Of a stretch of 36,152 nt of DNA, positions 28,054 to 36,152 are shown piece after piece. Each line of letters opens with the position of its first letter. The stretch's first letter is position 1. A program made the translations under genes and the position numbers. Under the pieces are notes generated by a model. The model searched no databases. It saw only the letters and a list, made by a program, of their open reading frames with translations, and was not told the DNA's origin. The stretch comes from a bacterium (GTDB lineage: Bacteria; Patescibacteriota; Saccharimonadia; Saccharimonadales; SZUA-47), in NCBI GenBank assembly GCA_030430915.1, contig JAUIKH010000008.1:1-36152 (forward strand). Direction: 5' to 3'.

Positions 28054-29409
28054 ATGAGCGGAATGCCAGAGCCAAGTATTGACGAGGTTTTTGAGGGCTG
28101 CAAACAAGTCCTAGAAAAAAACAAAAAAGACAGCTTCACAATACCAGCTGAAGGTCTATACCCACATCAATGGTTATGGGACAGTTGTTTTATCGCTATC
28201 GGACTAGCTGAGTATGACTTGCCAAGAGCCAAAAAAGAACTTCAAAGTCTACTCCGAGGTCAGTGGAGCAATGGAATGCTTCCGCACATGATTTTTGCCA
28301 AAGGAGACTCACATAAGCGTGATCGTGATATATGGCAATCATGGAGAAGTCCGTACGCACCCGACAAATTATCAACCAGTGGCTTTACTCAACCACCGAT
28401 GTTGGCAGAAGCGATAGTTAGAATTGGTGAAAAAATGAAAATCCGTGATCGAAGATCATGGTATCAAGATATGTATCCTGCCTTACTCGCTTATCATCAA
28501 TGGCTTTACTCCGAAAGAGATCCACATAAAGAAGGACTAATCCTATTAATACACCCTTGGGAAAGCGGCTTAGACAACTCACCCCCATGGATTGATCAAC
28601 TACACCTCCAAGAAAAACCGTGGTGGGTTAAACTTGTAGAAAAAACCAATATAGATAAGGTTGTCATGTTCTTCAGGAGAGATACACTCCACGTTCCTCC
28701 CGGGCAACGAATTAGCAATATAGATGCACTGCTCTACTTTCATATAATTCAAAGATTAAAGCGAAAAAATTGGGATATTGATAAAATATTATCTAGATCA
28801 CACTTTAGCTTTCAAGATTTAACATTTAATTGCATTCTTGTTAGGGCTAATCAACACATGATAGATATTGCTAAGACCATTGGGCATGAATTACCAGAAG
28901 ACCTTAAAGAAAATTTCAAAAAAACTGAAGATTCACTCGAAACACTATGGGATGGATTCTATAAACAATACTATTCTAGGGCTTTTATTACCCATAAATT
29001 GGTTAAAGAAGGTAGTATTGCCAGCTTAATGCCTCTCTACGCTGGAAGCATATCCAAAGAAAGAGCACTAGAGCTAGTAAAAACTCTTAAATCTTCGAAG
29101 CAATTTGGTACAGAATACCCAGTACCTAGCGTACCTGTATCTAGCAGTTGGTACAAAGAATTTGGTTATTGGCAAGGACCTACTTGGATAAATACCAACT
29201 GGCTCATAGCTGATGGCCTAGACAGATACGGCTTCAAAGAGGAGGCTGACAACATCAGGAGTAAAAGTATAAAAGCAGTGACAAAACATGGTCCATACGA
29301 GTATTTTTCAGCAAAATCAGGTGAACCAGCAGGGGCAAAGAATTTTTCTTGGAGCGCAGCATTAATAATCAACATGATAGCCAATCAAAAATCTGGCAGT
29401 AAAAAATGA
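28054..29409 (+). CDS. MGH1/GH63-like glycoside hydrolase (mannosylglycerate hydrolase-type fold)
   Basis: YPHQWLWDSCFIAIGL, WSNGMLPHMIF, PTWINTNWLIADGL (alpha/alpha toroid glycosidase motifs). Confidence 0.8.
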   Translation: MSGMPEPSIDEVFEGCKQVLEKNKKDSFTIPAEGLYPHQWLWDSCFIAIGLAEYDLPRAKKELQSLLRGQWSNGMLPHMIFAKGDSHKRDRDIWQSWRSPYAPDKLSTSGFTQPPMLAEAIVRIGEKMKIRDRRSWYQDMYPALLAYHQWLYSERDPHKEGLILLIHPWESGLDNSPPWIDQLHLQEKPWWVKLVEKTNIDKVVMFFRRDTLHVPPGQRISNIDALLYFHIIQRLKRKNWDIDKILSRSHFSFQDLTFNCILVRANQHMIDIAKTIGHELPEDLKENFKKTEDSLETLWDGFYKQYYSRAFITHKLVKEGSIASLMPLYAGSISKERALELVKTLKSSKQFGTEYPVPSVPVSSSWYKEFGYWQGPTWINTNWLIADGLDRYGFKEEADNIRSKSIKAVTKHGPYEYFSAKSGEPAGAKNFSWSAALIINMIANQKSGSKK

Positions 29410-29777
29410 ATATACTAACAATAGTTATACTTTTACTAAGTTTTATTAACGTTGGCGGTGGATCTGAAAGCATTGAGAAAAGAAATACTGAGCGTAAAAA
29501 TGACATAAACAATATATATTCAAATCTTGAGAAACACTATGCTCAATACGGATACTACCCAACTTCTGAGGAATTTATAAATGACAAACTAAACACCCTG
29601 CCTGGTGTAGATCTGGAATCGTACATTGATCCAAATGGTAAAAAAATGCCACAAGGAGATTACAGCTATAGTCCTTCACAATGTAGAGCTGTTGGTTGTG
29701 ATAGGTATATCTTAAAATCAACACTAGAGTCTGAAGACGACAGTGTTAGTGAATACAAAAAAGAAAATTTGAACTAA
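29406..29777 (+). CDS. Pilin-like C-terminal domain small exported protein
   Basis: N-terminal hydrophobic segment; RKNDINNIYSNLEKHYAQYGYYPT...YSYSPSQCRAVGCDRYILKSTLES resembles type IV pilin/pseudopilin C-terminal patterns; ATGA overlap with upstream gene. Confidence 0.6.
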   Translation: MNILTIVILLLSFINVGGGSESIEKRNTERKNDINNIYSNLEKHYAQYGYYPTSEEFINDKLNTLPGVDLESYIDPNGKKMPQGDYSYSPSQCRAVGCDRYILKSTLESEDDSVSEYKKENLN

Positions 29778-30829
29778 TCTTCTAGTTTTGGGCGGTCTAT
29801 TTGTTCTGTATCTATTACGGACTCTCCACCACCAATCTTAACGATATCTTTATCAATTTTTCCTAGCTCCTTTGAGGCATTATTGTAGTGACCTACTGTT
29901 GCGCCTAATGAATTCCCTACCTTACCAAAATACGTATTATAAGCTAGTAAATGCCTTTGAAGTTGTTCAATATTTTTTCTTATTAACTCTGTGTCTTTCT
30001 GAATTTCTAAACTTTTTAAGCCTTGAACTATTACTTGCAGCATTGCGCTTAACGTACTAGGTCCAACGATGACCACACGTTTTTCTACTGCAGCATATTG
30101 CATTAAATCTCTTCCGCTAACGCCACCTGAGCCTACCTTATTGGCTAGTAGGTCGTAATATACGGCTTCGGATGGTATGAACATCAACGCTTGATCTAGA
30201 GTTCCTTTTTTAGGCTTAATATACTTGGAAGTTTCATCTATTCTTTTTTTCAGATCTTCCTTATATATTTTTTCGTACTGTTGTCTTTGGGTGCCTTTTG
30301 AATCAATTATTCTATTATAATTTTCTAGTGAAAACTTGCTGTCTATTGGTAGTATTTTGCCATCTAGGTGTATCGCAGCATCGACTACAAACCCTGTGTC
30401 TATCTTGTATTGCAAAGTGTAAGAATTAGGCGGCAGCATATTTTGCAATATCTGTTCTAAATAAAACTCACCCAAAACTCCCCTTTGTTTTGGATTTTGT
30501 AAAACATTCTGCAACTGTTTAAGTTCATCAGCTACATCAACTACTTTCTTGTTTGTTTCATCTAGTTTTGTCAATCTCTCAGTAACATCCTTAACTAACT
30601 TTGCGCTAGCAGAGAGCTGTCTGGTCATACTTTCTTGGTTTTTATCAAGCTTAACATCTATTTGAGTTTTTAGCTGATCCTGAAGTTTATTCACATTATC
30701 CGATAGATGATTAATATTTTGCTGTATGAGATTAGAATCTTGTGTTGATTTAGATTTTTTTGGCTTAAAAATCAAATATAAAACAAGTACCAAATTTATA
30801 ACTAGTAGTGTTAAAACGATTTCACTCAT
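29774..30829 (-). CDS. rmuC: RmuC family protein
   Basis: N-terminal TM + coiled coil, QRGVLGEFYLEQIL, LPIDSKFSLENY, LMFIPSEAVY, VVIVGPSTLSAML. Confidence 0.93.
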   Translation of the reverse strand: MSEIVLTLLVINLVLVLYLIFKPKKSKSTQDSNLIQQNINHLSDNVNKLQDQLKTQIDVKLDKNQESMTRQLSASAKLVKDVTERLTKLDETNKKVVDVADELKQLQNVLQNPKQRGVLGEFYLEQILQNMLPPNSYTLQYKIDTGFVVDAAIHLDGKILPIDSKFSLENYNRIIDSKGTQRQQYEKIYKEDLKKRIDETSKYIKPKKGTLDQALMFIPSEAVYYDLLANKVGSGGVSGRDLMQYAAVEKRVVIVGPSTLSAMLQVIVQGLKSLEIQKDTELIRKNIEQLQRHLLAYNTYFGKVGNSLGATVGHYNNASKELGKIDKDIVKIGGGESVIDTEQIDRPKLED

Positions 30830-30846
30830 ACTTTAAGTATAGCTGA

Positions 30847-31689
30847 TTAATGATTGTCACACGAAATATGACTGTCCTCAAAAACCGAATCACTGTGACA
30901 TATTATTGTATTGGTATTATTCTCTATTTCATGTTCATGATTTGCGTCTATATATTTATGGGCTAGTGGGGAAAGTACAATAATCAATAGAGCTCCTGCA
31001 AGCAAAGAAACTGAACTGACATCAAATTTTTTGCCATTACTACGTTGAATCTCAGGGATAACGTCGGTAGCCGCTATATAAATAAAAAATCCTGCAGTCA
31101 TTGCTAATAAATACGGAATGGCAATACTCTCATCGCTACCAAGTCCATAAGTTAATGCTGCAGTTAACGTTGTTGCAAGTGCGCTAATTATGTTTATAAT
31201 TATGGCCTTTTTCTTTTCCATACCGTTATTTAATAACAGGCCGAAATCTCCTATTTCTTGGGGTATTTCATGTACGGCGACAGCAATTGAAGCGACTATG
31301 CCCGTTGGTACGTTGATAAGAAAAGCAGCACCAATTGCAACTCCATCGAGCGCATTGTGTAGTGTATCCCCAATTATAATTAAAGATGACTTAACACCTC
31401 TTTCGTTTTTATGTTCGCGGTGATGATGAAAAAAATGTAAAAATTGCTCAACAAAGAAAAATGCCATAAATGCTAGTAATGCAGTCAGTAAAATAAGTCT
31501 AGTATTGTCATTCTGGCTTAAAGCTTCTGGCAATAAGTCACCAAAAGCTGCACCAAGTAAAATTCCTGCAGCAAATGGTGTTGCGTACTTTGCTATCTTT
31601 TTTGCTTCTGTCTTATCTCTAAATAACGTTACTGCAGCCAATAGAGAAAACAAGCCCCCAACTAAAGAGAAAAATATTACATTGAGCAT
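30847..31689 (-). CDS. ZIP family metal transporter
   Basis: His-rich FHHHREHKNE loop, HNALDGVAIGAAF, AVHEIPQEIGDFGLLL; start refined to ATG 31689 (MLNVIFF). Confidence 0.93.
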   Translation of the reverse strand: MLNVIFFSLVGGLFSLLAAVTLFRDKTEAKKIAKYATPFAAGILLGAAFGDLLPEALSQNDNTRLILLTALLAFMAFFFVEQFLHFFHHHREHKNERGVKSSLIIIGDTLHNALDGVAIGAAFLINVPTGIVASIAVAVHEIPQEIGDFGLLLNNGMEKKKAIIINIISALATTLTAALTYGLGSDESIAIPYLLAMTAGFFIYIAATDVIPEIQRSNGKKFDVSSVSLLAGALLIIVLSPLAHKYIDANHEHEIENNTNTIICHSDSVFEDSHISCDNH

Positions 31690-31714
31690 GGGCATATACT
31701 AACTTTTTTAGTCA

Positions 31715-31748
31715 TTAACTGCAACTTTGTCGCAACTTAGTATACAAT
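31715..31748. promoter_or_regulatory. Divergent ZIP/Fur promoter with GCAACTT direct repeat
   Basis: GCAACTTTGTCGCAACTT (31721-31738), minus-strand ZIP -35 TTGCAG with 17-nt spacer to TAGTAT, plus-strand TACAAT -10 for Fur. Confidence 0.6.
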
Positions 31749-31755
31749 TACTATT

Positions 31756-32169
31756 ATGCTTCAAGGATCTTTGGAATCTACTCTGAAAAACAATAAACTT
31801 CATGTAACCAAAGAGAGAAAATTCTTGTTTCAGCTAATTGTCAATCACTCTTCCCCTCTAGAAATGAATCGTATCGTGGAATTAGCCAAAAATACAGTAG
31901 ATAGATCTACGGTCTACCGTACAATAGAAACTTTTGAAAATATCGGCATAATCACGCGTATTTTCAGTGGATGGAAATACAAAATTGAACTTAGTGACAA
32001 ATTCAGTACACATCACCATCACATGACATGCTTGAACTGCGGCCAGGTAGTCATGTTTAAAGAGTCAGATAAACTAATAGCAGAAATGAAAAACACTGAA
32101 AAACAGTATGGATTCAAGTCAACGTCACATAATTTAGAATTAAAAGGCTACTGTAAAAATTGCTGCTAA
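31756..32169 (+). CDS. Fur-family transcriptional regulator (possibly Zur-like)
   Basis: VTKERKFLFQLIVNHSSPLEMNRI...VDRSTVYRTIETFENIGII, HHHHMTCLNCGQV...YCKNCC metal-site cysteines. Confidence 0.92.
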   Translation: MLQGSLESTLKNNKLHVTKERKFLFQLIVNHSSPLEMNRIVELAKNTVDRSTVYRTIETFENIGIITRIFSGWKYKIELSDKFSTHHHHMTCLNCGQVVMFKESDKLIAEMKNTEKQYGFKSTSHNLELKGYCKNCC

Positions 32170-32172
32170 GAC

Positions 32173-33096
32173 TTATAGCCACTTCTTATATTTGAAGTAA
32201 CCTACAAATCCAAGCATAAGTCCAATTGTAATTGTACTAACAATCCAAAAAGCGTTTGGATCGCTTTCGAATGGCAATAGTACATTCATGCCATAAAATC
32301 CTCCCACAATAGTAGGAATCGATAAGAATATTGCAATACTAGTCAATCTTTTGAATATTTGATTAAGATTATTAGTGGCTATAGCTGTGTATGCCTCTCT
32401 TATATTTTGTATAGTTTTTAGCCTGCTCTTTGTCAATTCAATTAGCTCACTAGCAGAAAGTTGTAAATCTTCTATTAAATCTTCATCGTCTTTGTGAGCT
32501 TTAATATATTTACCACTAATCAGTGCCTGCAGAACAAGTCCGTAAGGCTGCAGAGCAGCTAAAAATTCGTTTAAATCTTCTTCGATGTCAATAAAGTTCA
32601 AAACATCTTCGTTTTTAACTATTGTTCTTTGAAGTTTGTTTCTTGTTGATAAAATCCGTTTTGTTACTTTGTTCAAATGATCTCTGTAGCCTTTATTAAC
32701 TTCTTCTAGTATTTCTAGAACAAACTTAACCTTTTGAGTTGTAACAATGTCTCCTCTCTTAGCAAGATTATCCAAAGGTTGTGACTCGGTTCTGGATAGC
32801 GTAACAACATTATTTGGCATAACTACAATCAATAACGGATGCGTGCTTGTATGCGATCCTGATGGACGACAATACCTGACATATATATAGATATTGTTGC
32901 CGTTCCTCTCAAGTCTAGGTGCCTCGTACAAATCTGTTCCGTCTTCTAGCAAGTCGATTTCTAGTCCGTAGTTTTTTTCTAGATTGTCTAGCTCTGAATA
33001 TTCTGGATCAATAACTCTAATCCAGCTACCTTTTTTAGGCGTCCTTAATTCACTCATGACTGAATCTCTAATAGTCCGATGATAAATAGTCTGCAT
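32173..33096 (-). CDS. corA: CorA family divalent cation transporter
   Basis: C-terminal YGMNV followed by final TM, FLSIPTIVGGFYGMNVLLPFE. Confidence 0.95.
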   Translation of the reverse strand: MQTIYHRTIRDSVMSELRTPKKGSWIRVIDPEYSELDNLEKNYGLEIDLLEDGTDLYEAPRLERNGNNIYIYVRYCRPSGSHTSTHPLLIVVMPNNVVTLSRTESQPLDNLAKRGDIVTTQKVKFVLEILEEVNKGYRDHLNKVTKRILSTRNKLQRTIVKNEDVLNFIDIEEDLNEFLAALQPYGLVLQALISGKYIKAHKDDEDLIEDLQLSASELIELTKSRLKTIQNIREAYTAIATNNLNQIFKRLTSIAIFLSIPTIVGGFYGMNVLLPFESDPNAFWIVSTITIGLMLGFVGYFKYKKWL

Positions 33097-33147
33097 AAGA
33101 ACTATTGTAGTGTAAGTTAGATAATTTAAAAAGCTTATGTCTTATTA

Positions 33148-34308
33148 TTAGGAGATTGACAACGTTTCATTATGAGCTTCAGCTTCTTCAACCAGACTCA
33201 TATCTCTACCATTTAAGTGCCACTCTATTATTCCACTAACTCTTCTTAAGCTATCAATACTTAAATGATAACCAGGTAGCTCAAAAACTCTACCATTAGG
33301 ATGTTTTTCTATTTCTAAATTCCAAGAATCTAGCTTAGTCAAACCATCTCCATTCATTATTATTACATTAACATCCGTTTCGTCAGGAATTCTCTCGGCT
33401 ATACCTTCTAGGGGTTTTTGTGCAGCATATAGTATCGCCGTTTTAGCTATCATGCCTAATGATTGAGCCGGTGGAACAGTGTCTTTTAGAGCCTTACCAT
33501 AATCAATTAATACACTTGGACTCATAGCTGAAGCTTTTCGTATAACATGAGAAGGCTCATCATATATAAATTGCTTAGCTGCATGAACACCCAATCTGTC
33601 TAGTCCAGCGGGGGCAAATGCTGTTACGCCAGTAGGCCTCCTATCTGGCTTACCTAGCTCTGATCTTTTATTGATGATTTCTTCTGTTGCAGAAAGTAAG
33701 CTCAATGTACCACCCCTAGAACCTCCAATAGCTTCGTATGTATCTATAGTTACATTTTCTTTTTCACTTATTTCATCAAAGCTATCAGCCACATTCATAG
33801 CCATCTGCTCAAATGACAGACCTAGTACTTGTTTTACACTTGGCTTTCTGCCTTTAAATCCTTCGCTACTAAAAACAACTAAAGCTCTTCCTTTAGATCT
33901 ACAATACTGACTTAAGTGGTCAACAATCGGTGCTTTAAACCCACGATCACTAGGAGTGCCTAGCTCAAATGTCATCTGTACTGGTGGCAGATCAGAGCGT
34001 TCTTTACCTAAAAAGCCTACGTTATATACATCGGCTTGAATATCTAGACCAGAATCAGTTGTTGTTTGTATTGTTTTGCGATTTTCTTCTGTATCATACT
34101 TTTCATCTAAGTTTACAAATCTAGTTGGTTGATATTCACCTTTCACTTCGTATGCAGGATCTGGACAGCTAATAATTTTGTTTGAAGCTATTAAACCTAC
34201 TCTTTGTAATAATTTAGCTGTTCTAAGTGCAGTTGAACTTAAAGATGTATCTAACTCTTCCACGATGAATGGATTTTTCATTTCAAGGCTTGATACATCA
34301 CTGCTCAT
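33148..34308 (-). CDS. Alpha/beta hydrolase-like protein
   Basis: GGSRGGTLSLLSA nucleophile-elbow-like motif, VNVIIMNGDGLTKLDSW, C-terminal LPGYHLSID; SD AAAAGG. Confidence 0.65.
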   Translation of the reverse strand: MSSDVSSLEMKNPFIVEELDTSLSSTALRTAKLLQRVGLIASNKIISCPDPAYEVKGEYQPTRFVNLDEKYDTEENRKTIQTTTDSGLDIQADVYNVGFLGKERSDLPPVQMTFELGTPSDRGFKAPIVDHLSQYCRSKGRALVVFSSEGFKGRKPSVKQVLGLSFEQMAMNVADSFDEISEKENVTIDTYEAIGGSRGGTLSLLSATEEIINKRSELGKPDRRPTGVTAFAPAGLDRLGVHAAKQFIYDEPSHVIRKASAMSPSVLIDYGKALKDTVPPAQSLGMIAKTAILYAAQKPLEGIAERIPDETDVNVIIMNGDGLTKLDSWNLEIEKHPNGRVFELPGYHLSIDSLRRVSGIIEWHLNGRDMSLVEEAEAHNETLSIS

Positions 34309-34449
34309 AAGTGTACCTTTTAATTTATCTATATTAATCGTATCACGTAAAATATGTGATATATCTAACAGTAAATCTATTTATTTACTTTTAAAACTTC
34401 TATACTAACTTGTTGTTTTAATCTTAACCATAAGCAATAATGTAAACAC

Positions 34450-35661
34450 ATGACAAAACTAAAACGGACAATTAGCTGGAAAGTATTTGCTCTATACGGA
34501 CTAGGTAATATTTTGGGAGCAGGAATTTACGTATTAGTAGGTGAAGTTGCTGCTGAATCTGGTAATGCATTAATTTGGTCTTTCCTTGCTGCAGGAATTG
34601 TCGCTCTTTTCACAGCACTTACCTACAGCGCATTAGCTACTAAATACCCTGTTAGCGCTGGAGCTGCCGTGTATACCGAACGCGCATTTATGAACAAATA
34701 TTTAAGTACATTAATTGGTTTATCTTTAGCCTTTACTGGTATTGTTTCAGCGGGGGTTTTACTTCGTGGTTTCGATAGATATTTTCAACAGCTATTACAA
34801 ACCTTTGATTTAAGCTTGAGCGTTCCATCGTGGATTGTAATTTTAAGTACTCTATTAATTCTTACAATTATTGCACTAAAGGGCATAAAAGAATCCGCGT
34901 TTATGGTAGTGTCGCTAACTCTGTTAGAAGCAGGTGGTCTTATAGCAATTGTAGTATATGCAGTATTAAATGGTGATATAGCTAGCGCTACAATTGATAG
35001 TGTTAGATCCCTAAGCTCGGTTGAGCCAATTGCGATACTGCTTGGCGGATTTTTAGCTTTTTATGCCTTTATTGGCTTCGAAGACATGGTAAATATAGCT
35101 GAAGAAGTAAAAACTCCTAGTACTAGTATTAAAAAAGGCATGATTTGGGCACTGGTTTTAGCAAGTATTTTATATATGGCTACAGCCATCGCATCTCTTT
35201 CAGTGTTATCAAGTGCAGAACTGGCAAGCTCAAAGGCTCCTTTAGCCTCTGTATTTCAGCAAGCTAGCGGCATAAGCTTTCCTGTTATAACTCTAATTGG
35301 ATTATTCGCAGTAATAAACGGTGTTTTAGCACAAATAATTATGAGCTCGAGAGTTTTGTATGGTTTAGCTCGTGAGGGTTGGCTTACTAAAAAACTGGCA
35401 AATGTCTCTAAAGTTCAGCGCACCCCCACATTAGCCACCTTATTGTCGTCTTTCGTAATAGCAGTAGGAGCATTAATATTACCCTTAGCAACTTTGGCTA
35501 AAATCACCAGTTTTGCTCTACTAATAATTTTTTCTGTCGTTCAGGTGTGCGCTCTAAGGCTTATTAAACTTAAAAAAATTAATCTAAACAAAATAATTCC
35601 AATACTAGGTTTAATTACAAACTTAATAATTATTGCCGTACAAATTTCAACATTTATCTAA
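34450..35661 (+). CDS. APC-family amino acid permease
   Basis: GLGNILGAGIYVLVGEVAAESGNALIWSFLAAG, FYAFIGFEDMVNIAEEVKTPS. Confidence 0.93.
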   Translation: MTKLKRTISWKVFALYGLGNILGAGIYVLVGEVAAESGNALIWSFLAAGIVALFTALTYSALATKYPVSAGAAVYTERAFMNKYLSTLIGLSLAFTGIVSAGVLLRGFDRYFQQLLQTFDLSLSVPSWIVILSTLLILTIIALKGIKESAFMVVSLTLLEAGGLIAIVVYAVLNGDIASATIDSVRSLSSVEPIAILLGGFLAFYAFIGFEDMVNIAEEVKTPSTSIKKGMIWALVLASILYMATAIASLSVLSSAELASSKAPLASVFQQASGISFPVITLIGLFAVINGVLAQIIMSSRVLYGLAREGWLTKKLANVSKVQRTPTLATLLSSFVIAVGALILPLATLAKITSFALLIIFSVVQVCALRLIKLKKINLNKIIPILGLITNLIIIAVQISTFI

Positions 35662-35743
35662 TTTTTGCAACAAATAATAAATTCGCTAGCTAAATTTCAC
35701 CCAGTCCAGACTTTAGCTTGGACGTTGCAAATGCAGTTTTTTT

Positions 35744-35840
35744 AGTTTATATCGCTCTTTACGGTTATTTAAAGTAGCATCCGCTACTGTAGGCACTGGC
35801 AATTTTTAATTAGACCGTTGATAATTACTGATATAAACTA
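35744..35840 (+). repeat. Nested inverted-repeat structure upstream of pyrD
   Basis: TAGTTTATATC (35744-35754) / GATATAAACTA (35830-35840), internal ACGGT/ACCGT and AGTAGC-atcc-GCTACT. Confidence 0.6.
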
Positions 35841-35845
35841 CTACT

Positions 35846-36152
35846 ATGGTATTAGGGCTATTGATTGGTTTTAGAAACAAATTAGCTTATTTTGTTTACA
35901 AGTTTATTTTAAAACCAGTCTTTTTTATGCAAGACCCAGAGGTAGTCCATGACAGAATTCTTAATCTTGGGAAAAAAACCTCCAACAACGCGTTAATAAA
36001 ACCTCTTATTAGTCTTGCGTTCGGCTACAAGAATAATATGCTTGGACAGAAAGTAGATGGTATTGATTTTGTTAACCCAGTTGGTCTAGCTGCCGGTTTT
36101 GATAAAAATGCGCAATTGACTACACTTACACCGCTAATAGGTTTTGGATTTG
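35846..36152 (+). CDS. pyrD: Dihydroorotate dehydrogenase, class 2-like (partial, runs off window)
   Basis: Translation from ATG 35846: MVLGLLIGFRNKLAYFVYKFILKPVFFMQDPEVVHDRILNLGKK...GIDFVNPVGLAAGFDKNAQL. Confidence 0.92.
   Translation, partial: MVLGLLIGFRNKLAYFVYKFILKPVFFMQDPEVVHDRILNLGKKTSNNALIKPLISLAFGYKNNMLGQKVDGIDFVNPVGLAAGFDKNAQLTTLTPLIGFGF

Noticed and set aside
35705-35745. Possible terminator after the amino-acid permease (GTCCA...TGGAC, then TGCAAATGCAGTTTTTTT)
   Set aside because: Stems are short and the T tract is not immediately preceded by a convincing hairpin; too weak to call.
1-36152. Stop-codon reassignment (UGA as Gly, as in some CPR lineages)
   Set aside because: UGA is used as a genuine stop at several overlaps (ATGA junctions such as gap/rpiB, pheS/hydrolase); ORFs are intact under code 11.
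1-36152. CRISPR, transposon, phage or defence island
   Set aside because: No regularly spaced repeats, transposase, integrase or phage structural genes; all large ORFs are housekeeping-like or unknown single genes.

Overview
AT-rich, gene-dense bacterial chromosomal segment that looks like a Candidate Phyla Radiation genome, possibly Saccharibacteria-like (lineage is inference from gene content). I see no rRNA, tRNA, CRISPR array, transposase or phage genes. The minus strand carries: a central-carbon operon (GAPDH, RpiB, ribulose-P epimerase, split transketolase, class II FBP aldolase, PfkB kinase, an unknown 407-aa protein, a SLOG/LOG-like protein); ppa/IMPase/NUDIX; thioredoxin reductase, glutaredoxin, FKBP; an RND exporter and an ABC exporter; metK with a SAM-I riboswitch; and pheS/hydrolase/pheT. 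The remainder is GDPD, a cytochrome b5-domain protein, YajQ, an MGH/GH63-like glycosidase, RmuC, ZIP transporter/Fur regulator, CorA, an amino-acid permease and a partial pyrD. The main non-obvious signals are: (1) a nearly identical palindromic operator upstream of trxB and the RND exporter; (2) many genes with a -10 box 6-7 nt before the ATG, predicting leaderless mRNAs; (3) a direct-repeat operator on the ZIP -35 in the divergent ZIP/Fur promoter; (4) a SAM-I riboswitch with a plausible switching helix; (5) two heteromeric-enzyme gene pairs (transketolase N/C, PheS/PheT), each interrupted by an unrelated gene with ATGA overlaps on both sides; (6) a nested inverted-repeat structure before pyrD. 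All observations are by eye; no searches were run.
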